Notes: generated by a model not told the origin, from the sequence alone. 64,000 bases of DNA from Nautilus pompilius (GCA_018389105.1 JACATO010001062.1:62001-126000); one strand, 5' to 3'. Positions 13,001 to 26,481 are shown, numbered from the stretch's first letter. A program made the numbers and translations.

Positions 13001-16000
13001 TCTAGCACTAATTTTTTTTGGGTGTGTGTTGCATTTTTCTTAAAGCAATTCTGCTCGTTATTCCCAAGAAATATTGGCTATACAAAAGTTAGGGAGAAAA
13101 TCTGGGGAATTTTAGTTCTCAAAAAGCGCGTGGATAGTTTATTTAGCGAGGCAAACAAGTTTAAAGCAACGTTACCTCTTAAACAAAATTTTAATGCTTT
13201 TGATTGCGCTTCACGCATAAATACAAATTGTAGAACATCAAAATATTTAACGTTAAATCAGTTCAACCCAGGTCTTTCAATGTCATCTTTTATGGTAATC
13301 TCTCAAAATATTTAAAGAGATTTATCACCCCCAATTTATACTGCTCCAATATTTTTATTTCTGTCACTACAAATTCCATACCTTAAAAAGTAGCAAATTA
13401 TTTAACTTCTCAAATTCAAAATGCAGTAATTTCATATCATCATCAGATTCCGGCAAACACGCGAATTACTCGATGGTATTGAGCTCTACGCAATGATAGT
13501 TTTGGTATATAAATATATTAAATCTGAAAATTCTTTGTGTATAATCACTTCAGAAATCAGAATAACAAAGCTGCTACAAATTTCTGAAGAAATTAGTAAC
13601 CAAAATTTCAGCTTCATTTGTGCTACTGAGCATCACTTTATACGGTGAAAGATTCTTTTTTACGTTACACAGCTAGTAACCATCTACATTCTGATCTAGA
13701 AAGGATCCGTCAACAGATATTGAGAATTTCAAAATTCAATTAAGCTGTAAATTCCTTTCCCCCAGCAAACAAATTTAATAATTCACCGGATGTTTTAAAC
13801 CTGATTTTTAACAGAAAACTTTGAAGCGCACGACTTAGCACTTTGGTTTACTGTAGAATCTAGGATATCGGAGAACAAAGGCTATATAGGAAGGTTGTAC
13901 ACCTGGAAGTAGTAGAAGAATCCTTAAGCCTTCTCAAATCAGCACATTTTCCAAATCCCTTAGATAAAAGGAATGGCAGACTTCTCAGAATAGATGATTG
14001 TTAATCTTGTCTGCAACCCTAATCTAAATAAACTCTGGCTATGGAATCAGTCAAACCTGCCGCAGCAAACAGGTTTTTCCTGACAGTGTAAAAAATCTAC
14101 ACACGAGACAGAGAATGTAGATAGAAGACTTTTTAAAAATGCATTTACATCCTGAAACATATTCATTTATTCAGTAAAAACATTGTTGGGGGATATTTTA
14201 AGGTTAATATTTCTTTCTGTATATTATTAATATCTTATAGAAAACCAAGAAAATAAAAATAGTTAGTTAGATCAATATTGGTATGTAATGTTGTCTTGCC
14301 TATCATCCTGCATTGTCAATGGAAAAAGAAGAATAAGTAAATAATCAATCAACCATTTAGACTGATTGAAAAATATTGTGTATTAACCTGTTTGAACTAG
14401 ATTATTATTTACAATGCTCAGTGTCTGTTGAATTATGGATCTACCCATGTCTCAAAGTTCAGCGACTATTAGCCAAATACCGCTATAGGCTGCTTGAAAA
14501 TAAACTGATACATCACTGATTAACTACTTTAGAAATACAGGTAGTCAATAACACAAAATAAAGTAACAGAGGGATACATGAAAAAATTCCTTTTATGGGC
14601 ACATAAAGCGCCAGAAAAATTATAGAATCACCCTCAAAATACTCTACACAGTCCAATGTGTATACCTTATGTGCACAAATTTCTTTATGTAACACATCAC
14701 TAATCCAAAGTATATGTCTAGCTCGATGAAACAATTTTTGCAGATGGGTAGTGATATGAATGTGATGTCGTGGGCCAGCATGAAGTGCAGACATTAACAA
14801 CTTTTAGAAAAATAGTAGAATATAATGCAAAAAAAAGAGAAGAAATCTGAACTGCAACAAATGCCAACAAGTTGTCGGTATGGACAAAACTCAAAATATC
14901 GTACCAAGTAAAGCATCACACACAAAAGCACTAATCAATATAGTAATTATTAATAAATGACTCCATTTGTTTTCACTTAATTTATTAAACTATCTTCTTA
15001 TCATGATTATTTAATTATGCCTGTTAAATATTGCGTTAGTGGTGAAACTCCTATCGATTCTGCAATAAGCATTACACTAGGTTTTTGACTTTTTTTCTAG
15101 TACTCTTATAATTAATTCTATTGATCTGAAGAAAGTGTAGGAAAGTAGTGGTGATTTCAGCAATAGGGGAAAAACACAATTTTAAGTTTTCAAACATTAA
15201 GAAAATGTCGACACAATGGGTCCAATTGAGCCTGTTAGAACAATACGTTGGTATGGAGAAGGGCGTGGCGGTTCGTTTTCGGATCGCAAAAAAGAGCGTC
15301 TGAGATGATGAATCTTGCATTTTCGATTTATGCAATGGTTTTTCAGGAAATTCAGCATTTGTTCAAAACATTCCCATTTAATCTTGAATATTAAAATAAA
15401 ATAATTGTAACATACTGAATTTAATCTGTTAAGTTCATTAACATTGTGCACATGTAGCTTTAATTAACAAACATCTACATAATTTGAAAATTTTTTTAAA
15501 AATTACATACTGTGAATTATCACAGGAAAAAAATGCATCTGTTCTGAATTCCTGACTAGCATCTTTATTAGATTTTCTCAAAAAATGATCAGAATATTAC
15601 AGAAAAAAAGTTGCTGTGAAATCCAGTTATAATAAAATGCATTCTAATACTTAAATAATGGTCTTTACAAAATAGGTTACCTTGTGCTTCAATATCTTAA
15701 TTTTCCTTTAAATTTAAATAATTGGACATTTTATTTTTCCATATAAATTAAGCACAAAACCATGGTAAAAAACAAAAGAATGAACATCACAAATAATTTG
15801 TTTCTATTATAAATAAAAAGGCAGAAGTTTGAAATTATTTAGACATGATCCTTCCTTTCTGGAGCAAGTCAGCTGTAATGAGTCATCTGATGATCCTTTC
15901 TGCCTTATACTATATATAGCATATGCAAGAGGATGCTGGTCCGTATTATCATTTTCTCTGTCTATTTTTATCACTTTGTTTTGCCACGAAAGTGTGCCTA

Positions 16001-16119
16001 CCTGTGTGAACTCTGTTATAGCATTCACATTTCATCTACGATGTGCAGTCGTATACTAAATCATTTTCTTCTGATGATATAGGTGTGCAAACTTCAGATC
16101 ACTCGGCTGGACAGAGAAG
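10026..16119. other. AT-rich non-coding stretch
   Basis: I see no gene. Open frames are short and low in complexity. A CAA run lies near 12265..12284. The - strand frames at 11001..11300 and 14513..14800 lack splice context or recognisable residues. This could be intron of the - strand gene that starts at 26481. Confidence 0.5.
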
Positions 16120-16545
16120 TTGAGGAATGCATCTGAGGTTGACAACAACAACAACAAGGAAGGTGGCAAGAGAAAGAGATGGAGAGAGAGGTCGAGTGGA
16201 GTTCAGCTCATTTGCAGAGATGATCAACATGCCAACGTTTTCACAGCCTATTGGTCTGAATTAATATCACTGATGATGCTAGGCCAGTCAACCTTTCTTT
16301 GTCAACTCATCCCAGAGAATTTTTTCCCATCGCATGTCAGAGGAGACCAATTGGTACCCTGTGCAAATGCAAAGGAAGCAACCACACCAGACAACATCTG
16401 GATAAACATCACCATAGGCTTTCATTCCATTCCAATCATCCATGATTTTTGGAGTACAGAGAACAGACTAAAATGTGGCAGGGGTGTGAAAGGTCACGAC
16501 ACTGAAGAGATTCAAGAAATTGAATTAGTATTGGCACCTCCATGA
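16120..16545 (+). other. 141-codon open frame, possible transposon remnant
   Basis: This is the longest clean frame in the left 26 kb. It begins at a non-ATG codon and reads a short Asn run (from a CAA repeat), a basic KRKRWRERS stretch, then mixed sequence including IPIIHDFWSTENRL. The DFWST piece recalls the N-terminal part of some piggyBac-derived transposases, but one short resemblance is not proof. Flanking DNA to about 16940 is also GC-richer than average, so a decayed dispersed element of roughly 0.9 kb is the simplest reading. No inverted ends were seen. Confidence 0.2.
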
Positions 16546-18205
16546 CAACAGTCTGGAACCGACTCTAAGGATCCTAACAAAGGCTGGCAGTTTAAAATTA
16601 GATCTCTCCTTGAGTTGGCTACACCCACAAAGGCTTAGAAAGTTGAGGAGAGTCTGAGAGATAGCTTCTGCTCCAGGAGACTGAAGCCAACCATAAAAAA
16701 AAAAAAAAAAGGCAACAGTTGGATGCTCCCAGGCAACCAAAGCCGCCATCACATCCTGGCAAGGACAGGGAGGGGGGGAGAGAAAACTTGCATGCTATGG
16801 TCCAGGAGACCCCCACAAGACCTTTTCTGGTGGTGGAGTGGAGATCTGCTTCTACCACCAACTCTGTGCCGTTCCCCTGTGCAGGGTTGTATGTTTTCAC
16901 TGGCCACATGAACAGACGACGACTGCACAGTGACTGACCACTTCCTGGAAGTGGGCAATTTTATTACTCTTGTTTCTGACTTTCTACACTATAATGGGTA
17001 TTTTTCCTTTTATTTTCTGGACATATTTCCTTTTCATTTAGATTACTGAACCATGTGCTAAACCATTTATGCTATTTGAGTCATGCTATGACTTCTTAGT
17101 ATGTCCTTTAACTGAATGACTTCTATTCATATGGCAAAGTTATAAAAAATAAAGACCAATCATAACCATTGTATCTGATTTTCTTAACCAACTGAAATGT
17201 TGCTTTTACACGTCATTCGACAAATCCAACATGGCAAACTAGAGCACATTTAAGAGACAGTTGAGAGCAAGCAACACGAAACAGTGACACCAGAAGTCAA
17301 CGAGTTAGTAATTTTAATCAGGTATATGCAGTTTGTGCACCCATCTTGAAAACTGTCTGCCCTTTTAAGCATGTAAAATCCAGAATAGTCTACTCTGGAA
17401 AGAAAGCATCAACCAACCAAAACAACAACAACAAAAAGAGAATGCTTGTATCACTATGCTGGAAGTGATGAGCTGAAACAAGTCGAAGATGTACAATGTA
17501 GGGGCATCAGTTTGATGATAAAAAATTTAAAATAAGCGAGTACAAATTTTAAAAATAAACACACAAAGGACTAATGAAGAAATTGTTGTTTACTTTCAGT
17601 GACTACTGCAGAGTGAATCCCCTATCCACTACTGCTACTCTAACATTATTCAGATCTTAAAACAGAATTAAGCAGAGCAGAGTACTCCAGTGTGTAATGC
17701 CTGAATTTAAAACATATTTGGATTAAAAGCATGTTTATGACAGAAGTAAAGGCTTAAGCTTAATTTTTGGGTGCATTTTAAAACTAATTAAAAACTAAAA
17801 TCATTTAGTTTGAAACAAAAATGGCTCATTTGCTTACCTACTTTTGCTAAGCCATGCATATTTAAGCTTCCATTTTAAATTTTCAACAAATACAAAAAAA
17901 AAAAAAAAACGCTTGGTAATGTCTGCTAAGAAAAGAAACATTTATGCATGATGCTTACAGGTTTATTTGCAAAACATTAATTTAGTGTAACTGCAGCAAG
18001 CAAATCAACCAGTAGTGTAGCACCAGCTATGACCCCAAACGCTAACTTCAGTAGCAACTGTTGCAAATCAATAATAAGGCCTGCATTTCACATAAAGTGA
18101 ACATTACGTTTTAGGCAAATCATTCTATTTTATTAAACAAGCAGGGCATGGGGTTAACACCATGAACGTTAGGCAGCACCATCTTTGGTCAACATTCAGT
18201 TCCAG
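16546..18205. other. Non-coding stretch
   Basis: The first 400 bases (to about 16940) continue the GC-richer block of the preceding open frame and include a 16-base A run near 16696 and a G-rich run near 16770. The remainder is AT-rich with no supported gene. Confidence 0.4.
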
Positions 18206-18213
18206 GAGCACCA

Positions 18214-18235
18214 AGACGTACGTACGTATGTACGT

Positions 18236-18269
<34 letters not shown>

Positions 18270-18330
18270 ACAAATATAAAACAAATGTGCTCCAAGGAAC
18301 GAACAAACACACACACACACACACACAAAA
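18214..18330. repeat. ACGT / GT / CA microsatellite cluster
   Basis: A short ACGTACGT-type run is followed by about 15 GT repeats and, after about 40 unique bases, a CA run near 18306..18328. Open frames across it on the - strand are simple-repeat artefacts. Confidence 0.9.
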
Positions 18331-19278
18331 AAGAATATTAATCTTGTATTACTGAAGAATGAAAAACTGAGCACGGGTATTTATTGAAAAATCTGTTGTA
18401 ACTCTGCACCTGTCATGTGTTTTTAATTTAAATGGTCTGTGATAACTTTGTTTTCAATTTCTAAAGAATTTTTTTAAAAGTAACGTGAATTCAAGATATT
18501 CCATAAACATCTACAAGGTTAAACAGAAGACAAAGCACAAGTCGGTTTCGTTGTTACACTGTGTGCACAAAAAAAATTTAAATTTTCACAATATGGTCTC
18601 ATGACTCATTACTCAAGTGGCGGTTTTTGCAGTTTGTTATCATAAAGTAATGCACAAATTGCTTTAATGCAGTATAATTCATCTTTAATGGTTCAACAGT
18701 TGGAAATAACATCTGCAGCAAGAACATAAGTGCGCTGAATGATAATTATGTCAATAAAGAGGATTGCTGGTTACTGTGCAGGTAGACCTAGTGCAAATCA
18801 ATGCCTTTGTGTCAGCTATGTTTACACATTGGGCAACAGTTCTTTTTCTTTCTTTTTATGAGGCTTTGCAGAGTAGTAATCCCCAAACATAGGAACAGGA
18901 GAATCAAAAAAACAGAAGGGCCCTTTAGTTAAAGGCAGTCGTCAATTGTCAAATAATGGAATCTTAGAGAGACCTTTCAAATCTTTATAGATAAATTATA
19001 ACTGCATGGCTAACGTGTACACAAAGTAAAGAAAATCGATCTGGAAATTATGGGTGGAGCTCCTTTTGGAGAAACAATGCTGATATATTGTATTATAAGG
19101 GACATCCTGTTTTCCTTAAAAATCAGAAATTAATAGAGGTGCGGACTGTCCAATGTGCATGGCGTTTGTTCTTTTAGCCAGTCTTGTTTCAAGGAATTGC
19201 TCTCCATTCTTAGCTTCAAATATCTATTTATTTTTTTTTAAATAAGGAAAACAGTTTGTTTTATTTTTAAATGCTTAC

Positions 19279-19437
19279 CTTCCTCGCTTTTATATCTATT
19301 TTTGCATAAACTAATGCCACCGTGCATACAAGTGAGCCAACAAACACGAGAAAGATTTTGTGAAGGAATCTGAACAGCCAGTTCTCAGCATTTAAGACGA
19401 CATGACAGATCTGCGTGTAACAATAACAGTATTTTGT
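19279..19437 (-). CDS. Candidate exon with a membrane segment, unassigned
   Basis: On the - strand, a CT-rich tract ending CCCTCAG is followed by 159 bases (53 codons) and then GTAAGC. Only one of the three frames is open. It reads a Cys/Tyr-rich start (TKYCYCYTQICHVV), then ENWLFRFLHK and an 18-residue hydrophobic run IFLVFVGSLVCTVALVYA, which would be a transmembrane helix, and ends in basic KIDIKARK. It enters and leaves in phase 0. It does not join in phase to the other candidates nearby, so if real it needs additional exons I cannot see. No family recognised. Confidence 0.25.
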
Positions 19438-20487
19438 CTGAGGGAAAGAAAACAACCTTTAATATGAACATTTGACAGCATGCATTGGGAAATTCTGACC
19501 GTGTTGTTGTCTCGACAGTTTGCATTTAGGGTGCCTAATAGATTACTTACAGCGACCACTTAGTTATTAATTGATTGTAAAAAAGAGGGAGTTTACTCAG
19601 AGCTTCTGACCACAAGGGAATTATATAGAAAATAAAGAACTTGAGAGCTCGATTGTTAAATGTTCAATGAAATCACTTTTACTTGTGAAGGAAGCAGAGT
19701 TTAATATCATTATCATCAACCAACATCTATTTCAAAACAGATGCAAATAATTATGTAAAATAATATTCAATTTAATTGCAAGTCATTTACATTTTTGATA
19801 ATCCTAACTATTTCCGTAGCCTTTCAATAAATACAGATATTTGATCAGCTTTCAGCCCCTTAAACCCAGATTCCACCCAGAAGTTCTCTGGTCACAGTGT
19901 TAATCTAGTCTTATTTTTTAACTTTTCCCTAATTAGTACTATGTAAAACAAAAAAGCTTCCCTTTTTTTCCTTCAGCTAAGCCCAATACACAAGTGCCAA
20001 AATTAGGGATTATTGACAAGAGCCATATAATTTGCCAGCTTGACTGCTGTCAATCCTGTCTTCAGGCGCAAACTTAAGGATAACACCCAGCCTCAGGAGC
20101 ACTACTGGCATTTATGTCACTGGTTATCTGATCTCTGGCTTCACAACTTACATCTTTACTTATCAACAAAATCTGCTGCTTCCTCCTGCCAGCTGCCAAG
20201 ATGGGCTCTGTCAGGCCTAGAAAAGAGTCAAGTAGCAAGCGGACTAACACTAGCTGTCATTTCTCTAACCCGAGAATCTGGCAGGCCCGTCCAGTCAGCA
20301 TTTGTTTTTGGCAGATCTCTTTAGCTGTGCAAAATTTCTCTGTCTGTATATACAGCAAAAAAATAATTTTACACACACACACACACACGTATGCACATGG
20401 GTTTTTTTTAATGCCTATCAACAAGAGCAACAACAACAACAAAAATTATAAAATGTATCAATTTTCCAATTCCTCCTGTTGACTCAC

Positions 20488-20582
20488 CAGACACATTTTC
20501 TCTCAGAATAACTCGAATGTCAACTGCCAATGTGTCACAGCGCATTATTCCTAGTACACCGTCAGCGAGAATTTCGGTAACA
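20488..20582 (-). CDS. Candidate exon, unassigned protein
   Basis: On the - strand this 95-base block is bordered by a pyrimidine-rich tract ending TTTAG and by a GTGAGT donor. One frame is open, 31 codons reading VTEILADGVLGIMRCDTLAV followed by DIRVILRENVS, which looks like real protein. The + strand of the same block also shows splice-like borders (TTTTCTCTCAG and GTGAGA), so the strand is not certain. I recognise no family. Confidence 0.25.
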
Positions 20583-20640
20583 CTAAACTTAGGTGAGAAG
20601 TTTAAGAGAGTTCCACTTGTCTATCCTGGTGGATACTCAC

Positions 20641-20728
20641 TTAGGTTTGGGGTAAAAACACAACAAAGAATAGAAAAAAGGGAGTTTCCAGAAGGTCCGC
20701 AATAACAGCCTTACATACACAGTATACG
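20641..20728 (-). CDS. Candidate exon, hydrophobic, unassigned
   Basis: The 88 bases sit between a TTTTTACAG acceptor and a GTGAGTAT donor on the - strand. The usable frame enters with 2 bases and leaves with 2. It reads YTVYVRLLLRTFWKLPFF then YSLLCFYPKP. These phases would link the signal-peptide exon at 26421..26481 to this block and then to 20488..20582 across a 58-bp intron. The agreement may be chance and the intron would be unusually short. Confidence 0.2.
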
Positions 20729-23700
20729 CTGTAAAAAGGCAGAGGTAAACAATATCTCGTCTAAAAATTTTTTTCTGAAACTCTATAGCCATTAATAATA
20801 TTGGTAAATCTAGCAATAAATTCTGACTTGACAGCTCCCTCGATCCTAGCAAGCATTTGTGCCAAGAACCATTTTTCTCACTGATATGTTGAGCGCTACA
20901 CAGCAGATCAGCTCAAATACATTCTGATATCACTGGGCTTAAGTCAAAACGCCATTCAAGTTTTCTGAAGCCTACTAAATATAAAATTATTAAATAATTT
21001 TAAAAATTGTTATGCTCATTAGATACGACGCAAGGAAGCATATGAAACAATATCAATAGCAAACAAACAAGAATTCTGCTGAAGCACGTACAGCTATATA
21101 AAAATACCTTTTTTGGTAAATGTTCATTACAAAAATCCAATACATAATCAAATTTATTTTCAAAGACAAATTTATCATTTGATCTTTTTGATCATTGATT
21201 TATTTGCTTTAAGAAAACACAGCGGGTTAGTTTTATCATTTTTCATGAAGTCATTTGCTTTTCTAATCCAATATTTTGCAACTTTTCCTAATTTAGGGTC
21301 ACGAACATGCTGAGAAATAAACAACTTGGACACATTTAGATTTTCCAGTACTGATCATGCGTACAAAGGTTATAAAATCCGAAACATGACTGATGCAATT
21401 CAAATCTCAACGTATGGAAGGGTTAACTGCAATCTTGGATAAGGGTGTAGCTAGTGTTAAGTCTTGTGGAAAACTTAGCATGCTGGGCGAGGGCGCATAG
21501 CAAACCCTTTATTTTGCGATTTAAGCTTTGAGATATTTATAAAAGCATGCTGATATTTAGTGTATGCACTTGAAGAATGCAGATTAGTTTAGCTTAATAT
21601 GATCTGGTAGAAAGCCATAAAAAAAATTTTTAGGCCTAATAGATTTCTTCGTGCTTTTAGAAAAAAACCCTTCCAGCTGCTTTCTTCTTCTGTTTTTTTT
21701 AAAGAGATAAGACAAAAAAATTTTAAATTGAAAAACCGATTACAAAATCTGTTTCTCTTTTTTTTTGGGGGGGGTGGGGCTCTATGCAAATTACGCCTAT
21801 AATTAGATGCTTTGGTTAAATAAAAATTGACTATAACCGTATAATGTCCTGATTGGGCTTCTCTAGGGATGAGACATCAAAATTATTATATGTATATTAA
21901 TCCATGCTTAGTTAATAAGTCTACCTGTGTAAATAAACAATACTGTTGGCAGATCTGAGTAAGGATGATAAACAATTCTTCAAGTCTTCTTAAAATTTTA
22001 TTCATTTTAAATCCTTATCTAACAGGTAAGTTTGATTCCCATCGTTCCTATTTTATGAGATACTCATTGGCCAACTCATCAGCACACCTGTAGCAAAAGT
22101 CCTCCCCATTTTTTTTTTTCCATGCTCATCCACTTGCTGCAAACAGTCACTTAGTATGGTAATTCAGTACAAACCAATAACGGAGCGTATGACTCGGGTA
22201 AAGATTAGTAAGCAAGAATGTTTTCTGATTTGTCTATTTAATTAACACTAGAAGGCACTCGTGGAAATAGGCTATGAGGACAAGAAATACAGATGGAAAT
22301 TGATTTTTCGTTTTTTTTTTTTTAACGGAGACAGTAAAGTCACTCTTCAGGAATGCCCCACAAAATATGGATTTGCAGAAATCTGGGTGGGGGGGAGAAG
22401 TCGAACTGACTATTGAGAGGAATTCAGTCTCAGCAGGTATGCGTGTCGTGCTGCGAGTTCTCTGAGATAGAAATCTATTTCTAAACAACGCCATTCATTT
22501 ATTTCAGCAGTCAATATTTAAAAAAAAAATAATAAATAAAATTTAAATTTAAAAAACCCAAACCTGGGGTTTATTTTAAGCTTTTCTTATTAGTATTATT
22601 ATCATTATTATTTAGTATTATTATTATTATTAGATTTAGAAGCACATCGCAAATAAACTCGCTTTCTGGTCAGCATTTTATTGCAAATGGCACCAAATGC
22701 ATATCGCGTTTTAGTTCTCGCTCCAAAAGTGCATCTCCTGCACAGAGACCTAGAAAGAAATGTCTCTAGAGGTAAAGGGGAAACTTTCCCAAGCAAAACC
22801 ATCTAATATTTCAGATTTTAAAGGGCCCAGAAAATCAACTGCGACATTCTGGAAACCCAACTAACCCTAACCTGCACATTAGAATACATTTTAATTTTTT
22901 TTAAGCAATTGGAAAGTTGTTTTTGAATTCCATGGGCTTTCTATAGAAATCATTTCTGTACAATTTATTTCTTTTTTAATCAACAAAACGAATTATCATA
23001 ACCATGTTCTGAATGACTGACTAGAGGCTCAAAATTATCACAAGAACCCATTCGTGTTTAATACATTTGCAAATGTAAATAAATAAGAAAGGAAACTACC
23101 TCTACATTCGTGCTCTGCGTGAGAAAGTGTTCATTTCCATCAGGAAGCCAAATACTCTTAAATTTCTTAAAATGTTAAATTATTTACCTTTAAAGAACAG
23201 TTCCAGTGTGTGTGTGTGTGTGCTTTTGTTTTTTCCATTGTCAATGATGTATCTGCATGCAAATTCAAAACAAATTTTTAAAGTAAAGGTGAGAATATTG
23301 ATACATCACCGGTTTCTAATCATTTATGGCGACTGGGCCCTCTTAACGGTTCCGGGCATTAAAATCTTTGACAGCTGACTAAGAACTCCACAGAAAAACA
23401 ACATCCTAGCCAGGTTTATTTTCCATGGCAAAAGACAATAGCCATCATCCATCTAAAATATACACACATACATACAAAATAGTTCAAATGATGAGGACTG
23501 TACTATCTACACCAGTTCGGTGTATTATAAAATACAGAAAATCAATAAATACATCTGAGCAACTCTCTCACATATCCCATGAATCAAACAAAACAACAAA
23601 AGTAAATGTATGACGATATATCCAAGATATCAAGAAAAGCTAACTGAAACATCATTTTCAAGTATAACAAGTCCTTTGTTTTATTATCTATAAATTGGCA

Positions 23701-26420
23701 CCTCAAGTTAATATATATGTATGTTAAATAAACTACAAAATAACACGACTAAAGTTTGATAAAACGTATGCATTTTTACTATATCCTCGTGCCGTCCACC
23801 ACCTTTTTCTCATTAGTTTAAAAAAACCTAGTGATTACCCCCCCCTTTTTAATTGACTACGCAACGGCAACTGGATGACTTGGAATCTTCACACCCACCC
23901 ACCCAAGAACCAAATAGATCTGTCACTACAGAACTAGATGATTTAATCAACATTATCTATCTAACAGGCAGAAATTAATCAGTGAATCCGCTACAACCAA
24001 CAAAATATCAACTATGTAGAGATGACACACGATAACACCCCCCTCTTAGGTAAGCTAATGTTCTTTGGTTAGTCAGCTTATAAATTTTACCTAATCACTG
24101 CTATCTTAACTTTAACCACATGTATGTGGCCCACAATATAACACATGACGTATGGCGCTCCAAAATACTTTTTTTTTAAAATAGTAGTTATAAACTTAAC
24201 AATACAAAGTTTAGAACTATTAATGGTTTTCCAAAAATTGGCAAGATGCATAAAAACCATAATTGTAGAAGTCTTTTTGAAATGCTGTACTGTACATTCT
24301 TAAACGTCTTCTGTCCTAAAAGACTGATGTTACTCTTGGATTTTTACTGTAAACCCTTTTTTCCCCATGTTTAATCAGTTTGATTTTCTTAATATCCATC
24401 TACTTACTATAATTTACCTTACTCCATTTTCAGATTTTTAATGATGGTTAAGAAAATTTGTAATATTTTTTTTTTTCATAAACAGCTGAGTATCAAAACA
24501 CAAAACCTTAATAAATCAACTGACTTTTCCCAATACAACACTGCTCGTTGTATTAACCCTAGTCCTGCGGGCACTTACAGCAATTGCTTAGCATGCCTGT
24601 CAACGATAGAGTGATTCCCAAAGCAGAGAGCTCCAAACATCTTGGAACAATGTTGCAGTACTATGTGAGAATATTTGTTCAAAAATATTTTAGAAATTTT
24701 TTTTTTACTTAACCAAATTCTTTACAGAAGCATTAAATTTTAACCAATTTGGTCATGTGTGGGAGATTTATAGCACAAATATAAATCATGTAATGCATCC
24801 AACAAAGAGTGGATAACTTGCTTATGGGTTCTCCTGCTGATAGATTCATAACTGTCACCTGTCTAACTTCAGGATTTACCAATAACAATTGTAATCAAAT
24901 TAATGTTATTGAAATAACAGCCATCTGTACTGGTACCAGTAGTTTAACAAAAATGGCACCAACCACTGCAATGAAATCAAAGGCAGGTATAGCTCAATAA
25001 TATCAGCTTGCATATCTAATAAAGTTAAAACAAACAGTAGCTGAGATCCCTGAATAAAACAAACATTTATGAATGTGGTTTTGCGCTAGTATTAACCAAC
25101 AATGGTAGAATTAGCTCTTTTCTTTGAATAAATGAGAAAATATATTCAAATCTATTATAACCTTAAAATTTCGAGTTAATATATAATTTTCAAGTTAATG
25201 AATTGATTTGCCATACCATACTATTTAAGTAAAAAGATGGGAAAGGGGGGATTTATAGTAAATAAATCTTTCAAACATAATAAGTATGGAATGTGTGCTA
25301 AATAAATCCATTTTTGCAAGCTGTCAGAACATTAAACACCTAAATTAATTTGACAATTTGCCGTAGCTGCAACTCACTGGCCACCTCATCTTGAAAACTG
25401 GTTTTACCACATGCTCAAAAGTTTGAGAATCGCTTGTCCAAAGAACTTCGCCCCATTCCTCCCTCCTCTATGGTTGTCAAATAATATATTTGGGTGAGAA
25501 TTTAGTTTCATCGTCAACTCGTAGAAGCCCCAAATGGAGCCCAATTAGATCAACAGAGAGGATGGAGAAGATTCTAAAAAATTAATATTGTCACGTGATG
25601 ATGGATGGGGGGGGGATCTTATAAATAATTTCAATGTTAATTCTTATTATTTTTTTTTTTTTGGTAATTTTGAAAGACGGATAACGGGAATATCAGCAAA
25701 AACCCGTCTGAGAGTAGAAAAACACGAGTTATTTCGTTAAAAAAAAACAAACAAAAACAATGCCATTAATTTCTGTCACGTGATTGCACGACATTAGTGA
25801 CTAGCATTGTAAACCAACGGCCTACTGCTGGCTGGGGCCCTTTTCGCCTGTGCGACGAAGTTCGGACGACCGCCGGAGACCGGACGGTTAGGGAGGGGGG
25901 AGGGGGGAGGGGGAAAAAAAAAAATATATAGAAAGGGCAACAGGTAAGCAAAGGAAGTCCTCCGGGGCCGCCGAACGCTTCCCCGAGCCAGGAGAGGAAG
26001 CCTGACCCTCGACGTCAATATGGCCGACAGTTCTACTACTAACTACTAACACACACACACACACACACGATGACTACAGAGACCGGTGGGGTCGTTCAAA
26101 GCCACCTGGGGGAGGGGGGTAGGGTCCGTCCCTGCGTCGAGCAGACCGACCCTCGGGGCGATCCGATCGCGGGGCGAAGTGACGGCGGCAGTTTCGCGCG
26201 CGCCGCACCCCCCCACCTTTTTCCCTCCTCCTCTCTCTCTCTCTCTCTCCTCCCCCCCCGCTGAACAAAGCAGGGGCGGGCGAACATTCCGCGGCTAGAA
26301 GAGATCGGTAAACAATCCATTCTCTCGGGGAGGGAGGGGGGAGGGGGAGGGGGGATCGAAGGGGACCGATTATAATAATAATAAAAAAAAAAAAAAAAAA
26401 CAAGGGGAGAACCTACTCAC

Positions 26421-26481
26421 CCGACGCCAGTCCCAGTATAATAAGCCAGTGAAGCAGGACTATCTCACGAACTCTCCCCAT
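26421..26481 (-). CDS. First coding exon of a secreted or membrane protein (signal peptide)
   Basis: The start codon (complement of 26479..26481) has A at -3 and G at +4. Twenty codons follow, reading MGRVREIVLLHWLIILGLAS, then one base and a GTGAGTAGG donor. This is a textbook signal peptide: a charged n-region with two Arg, a hydrophobic core, and small residues at the end. The first intron begins in phase 1 right at the cleavage zone, a layout seen in many receptor and secreted-protein genes, for example activin type II receptors, although nothing here identifies that family. The exon lies in the GC-rich promoter block. The rest of the gene runs leftward and I could not establish it, so partner, function and length stay unknown. 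Confidence 0.5.

Larger units (their letters stand above)
18331..25759. other. AT-rich stretch, probable intron of a - strand gene
   Basis: This lies downstream of the signal-peptide exon at 26421..26481 on the - strand. Most of it is AT-rich with no protein signal. Three - strand segments with splice-like borders (19279..19437, 20488..20582, 20641..20728) are listed separately. A further - strand acceptor-like site near 22770 opens into a short frame that ends within 90 bases. A CA run lies at about 20371..20388. Confidence 0.45.

Noticed and set aside
18125-18374. Cys/Val- and His/Thr-rich frames
   Set aside because: Translations of GT/CA microsatellites.
22690-22770. - strand acceptor-like site opening into a LERELKRDMHLVPFAIKC frame
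   Set aside because: It stops within about 80 bases with no convincing donor. Probably chance, although its phase would fit the signal-peptide exon.
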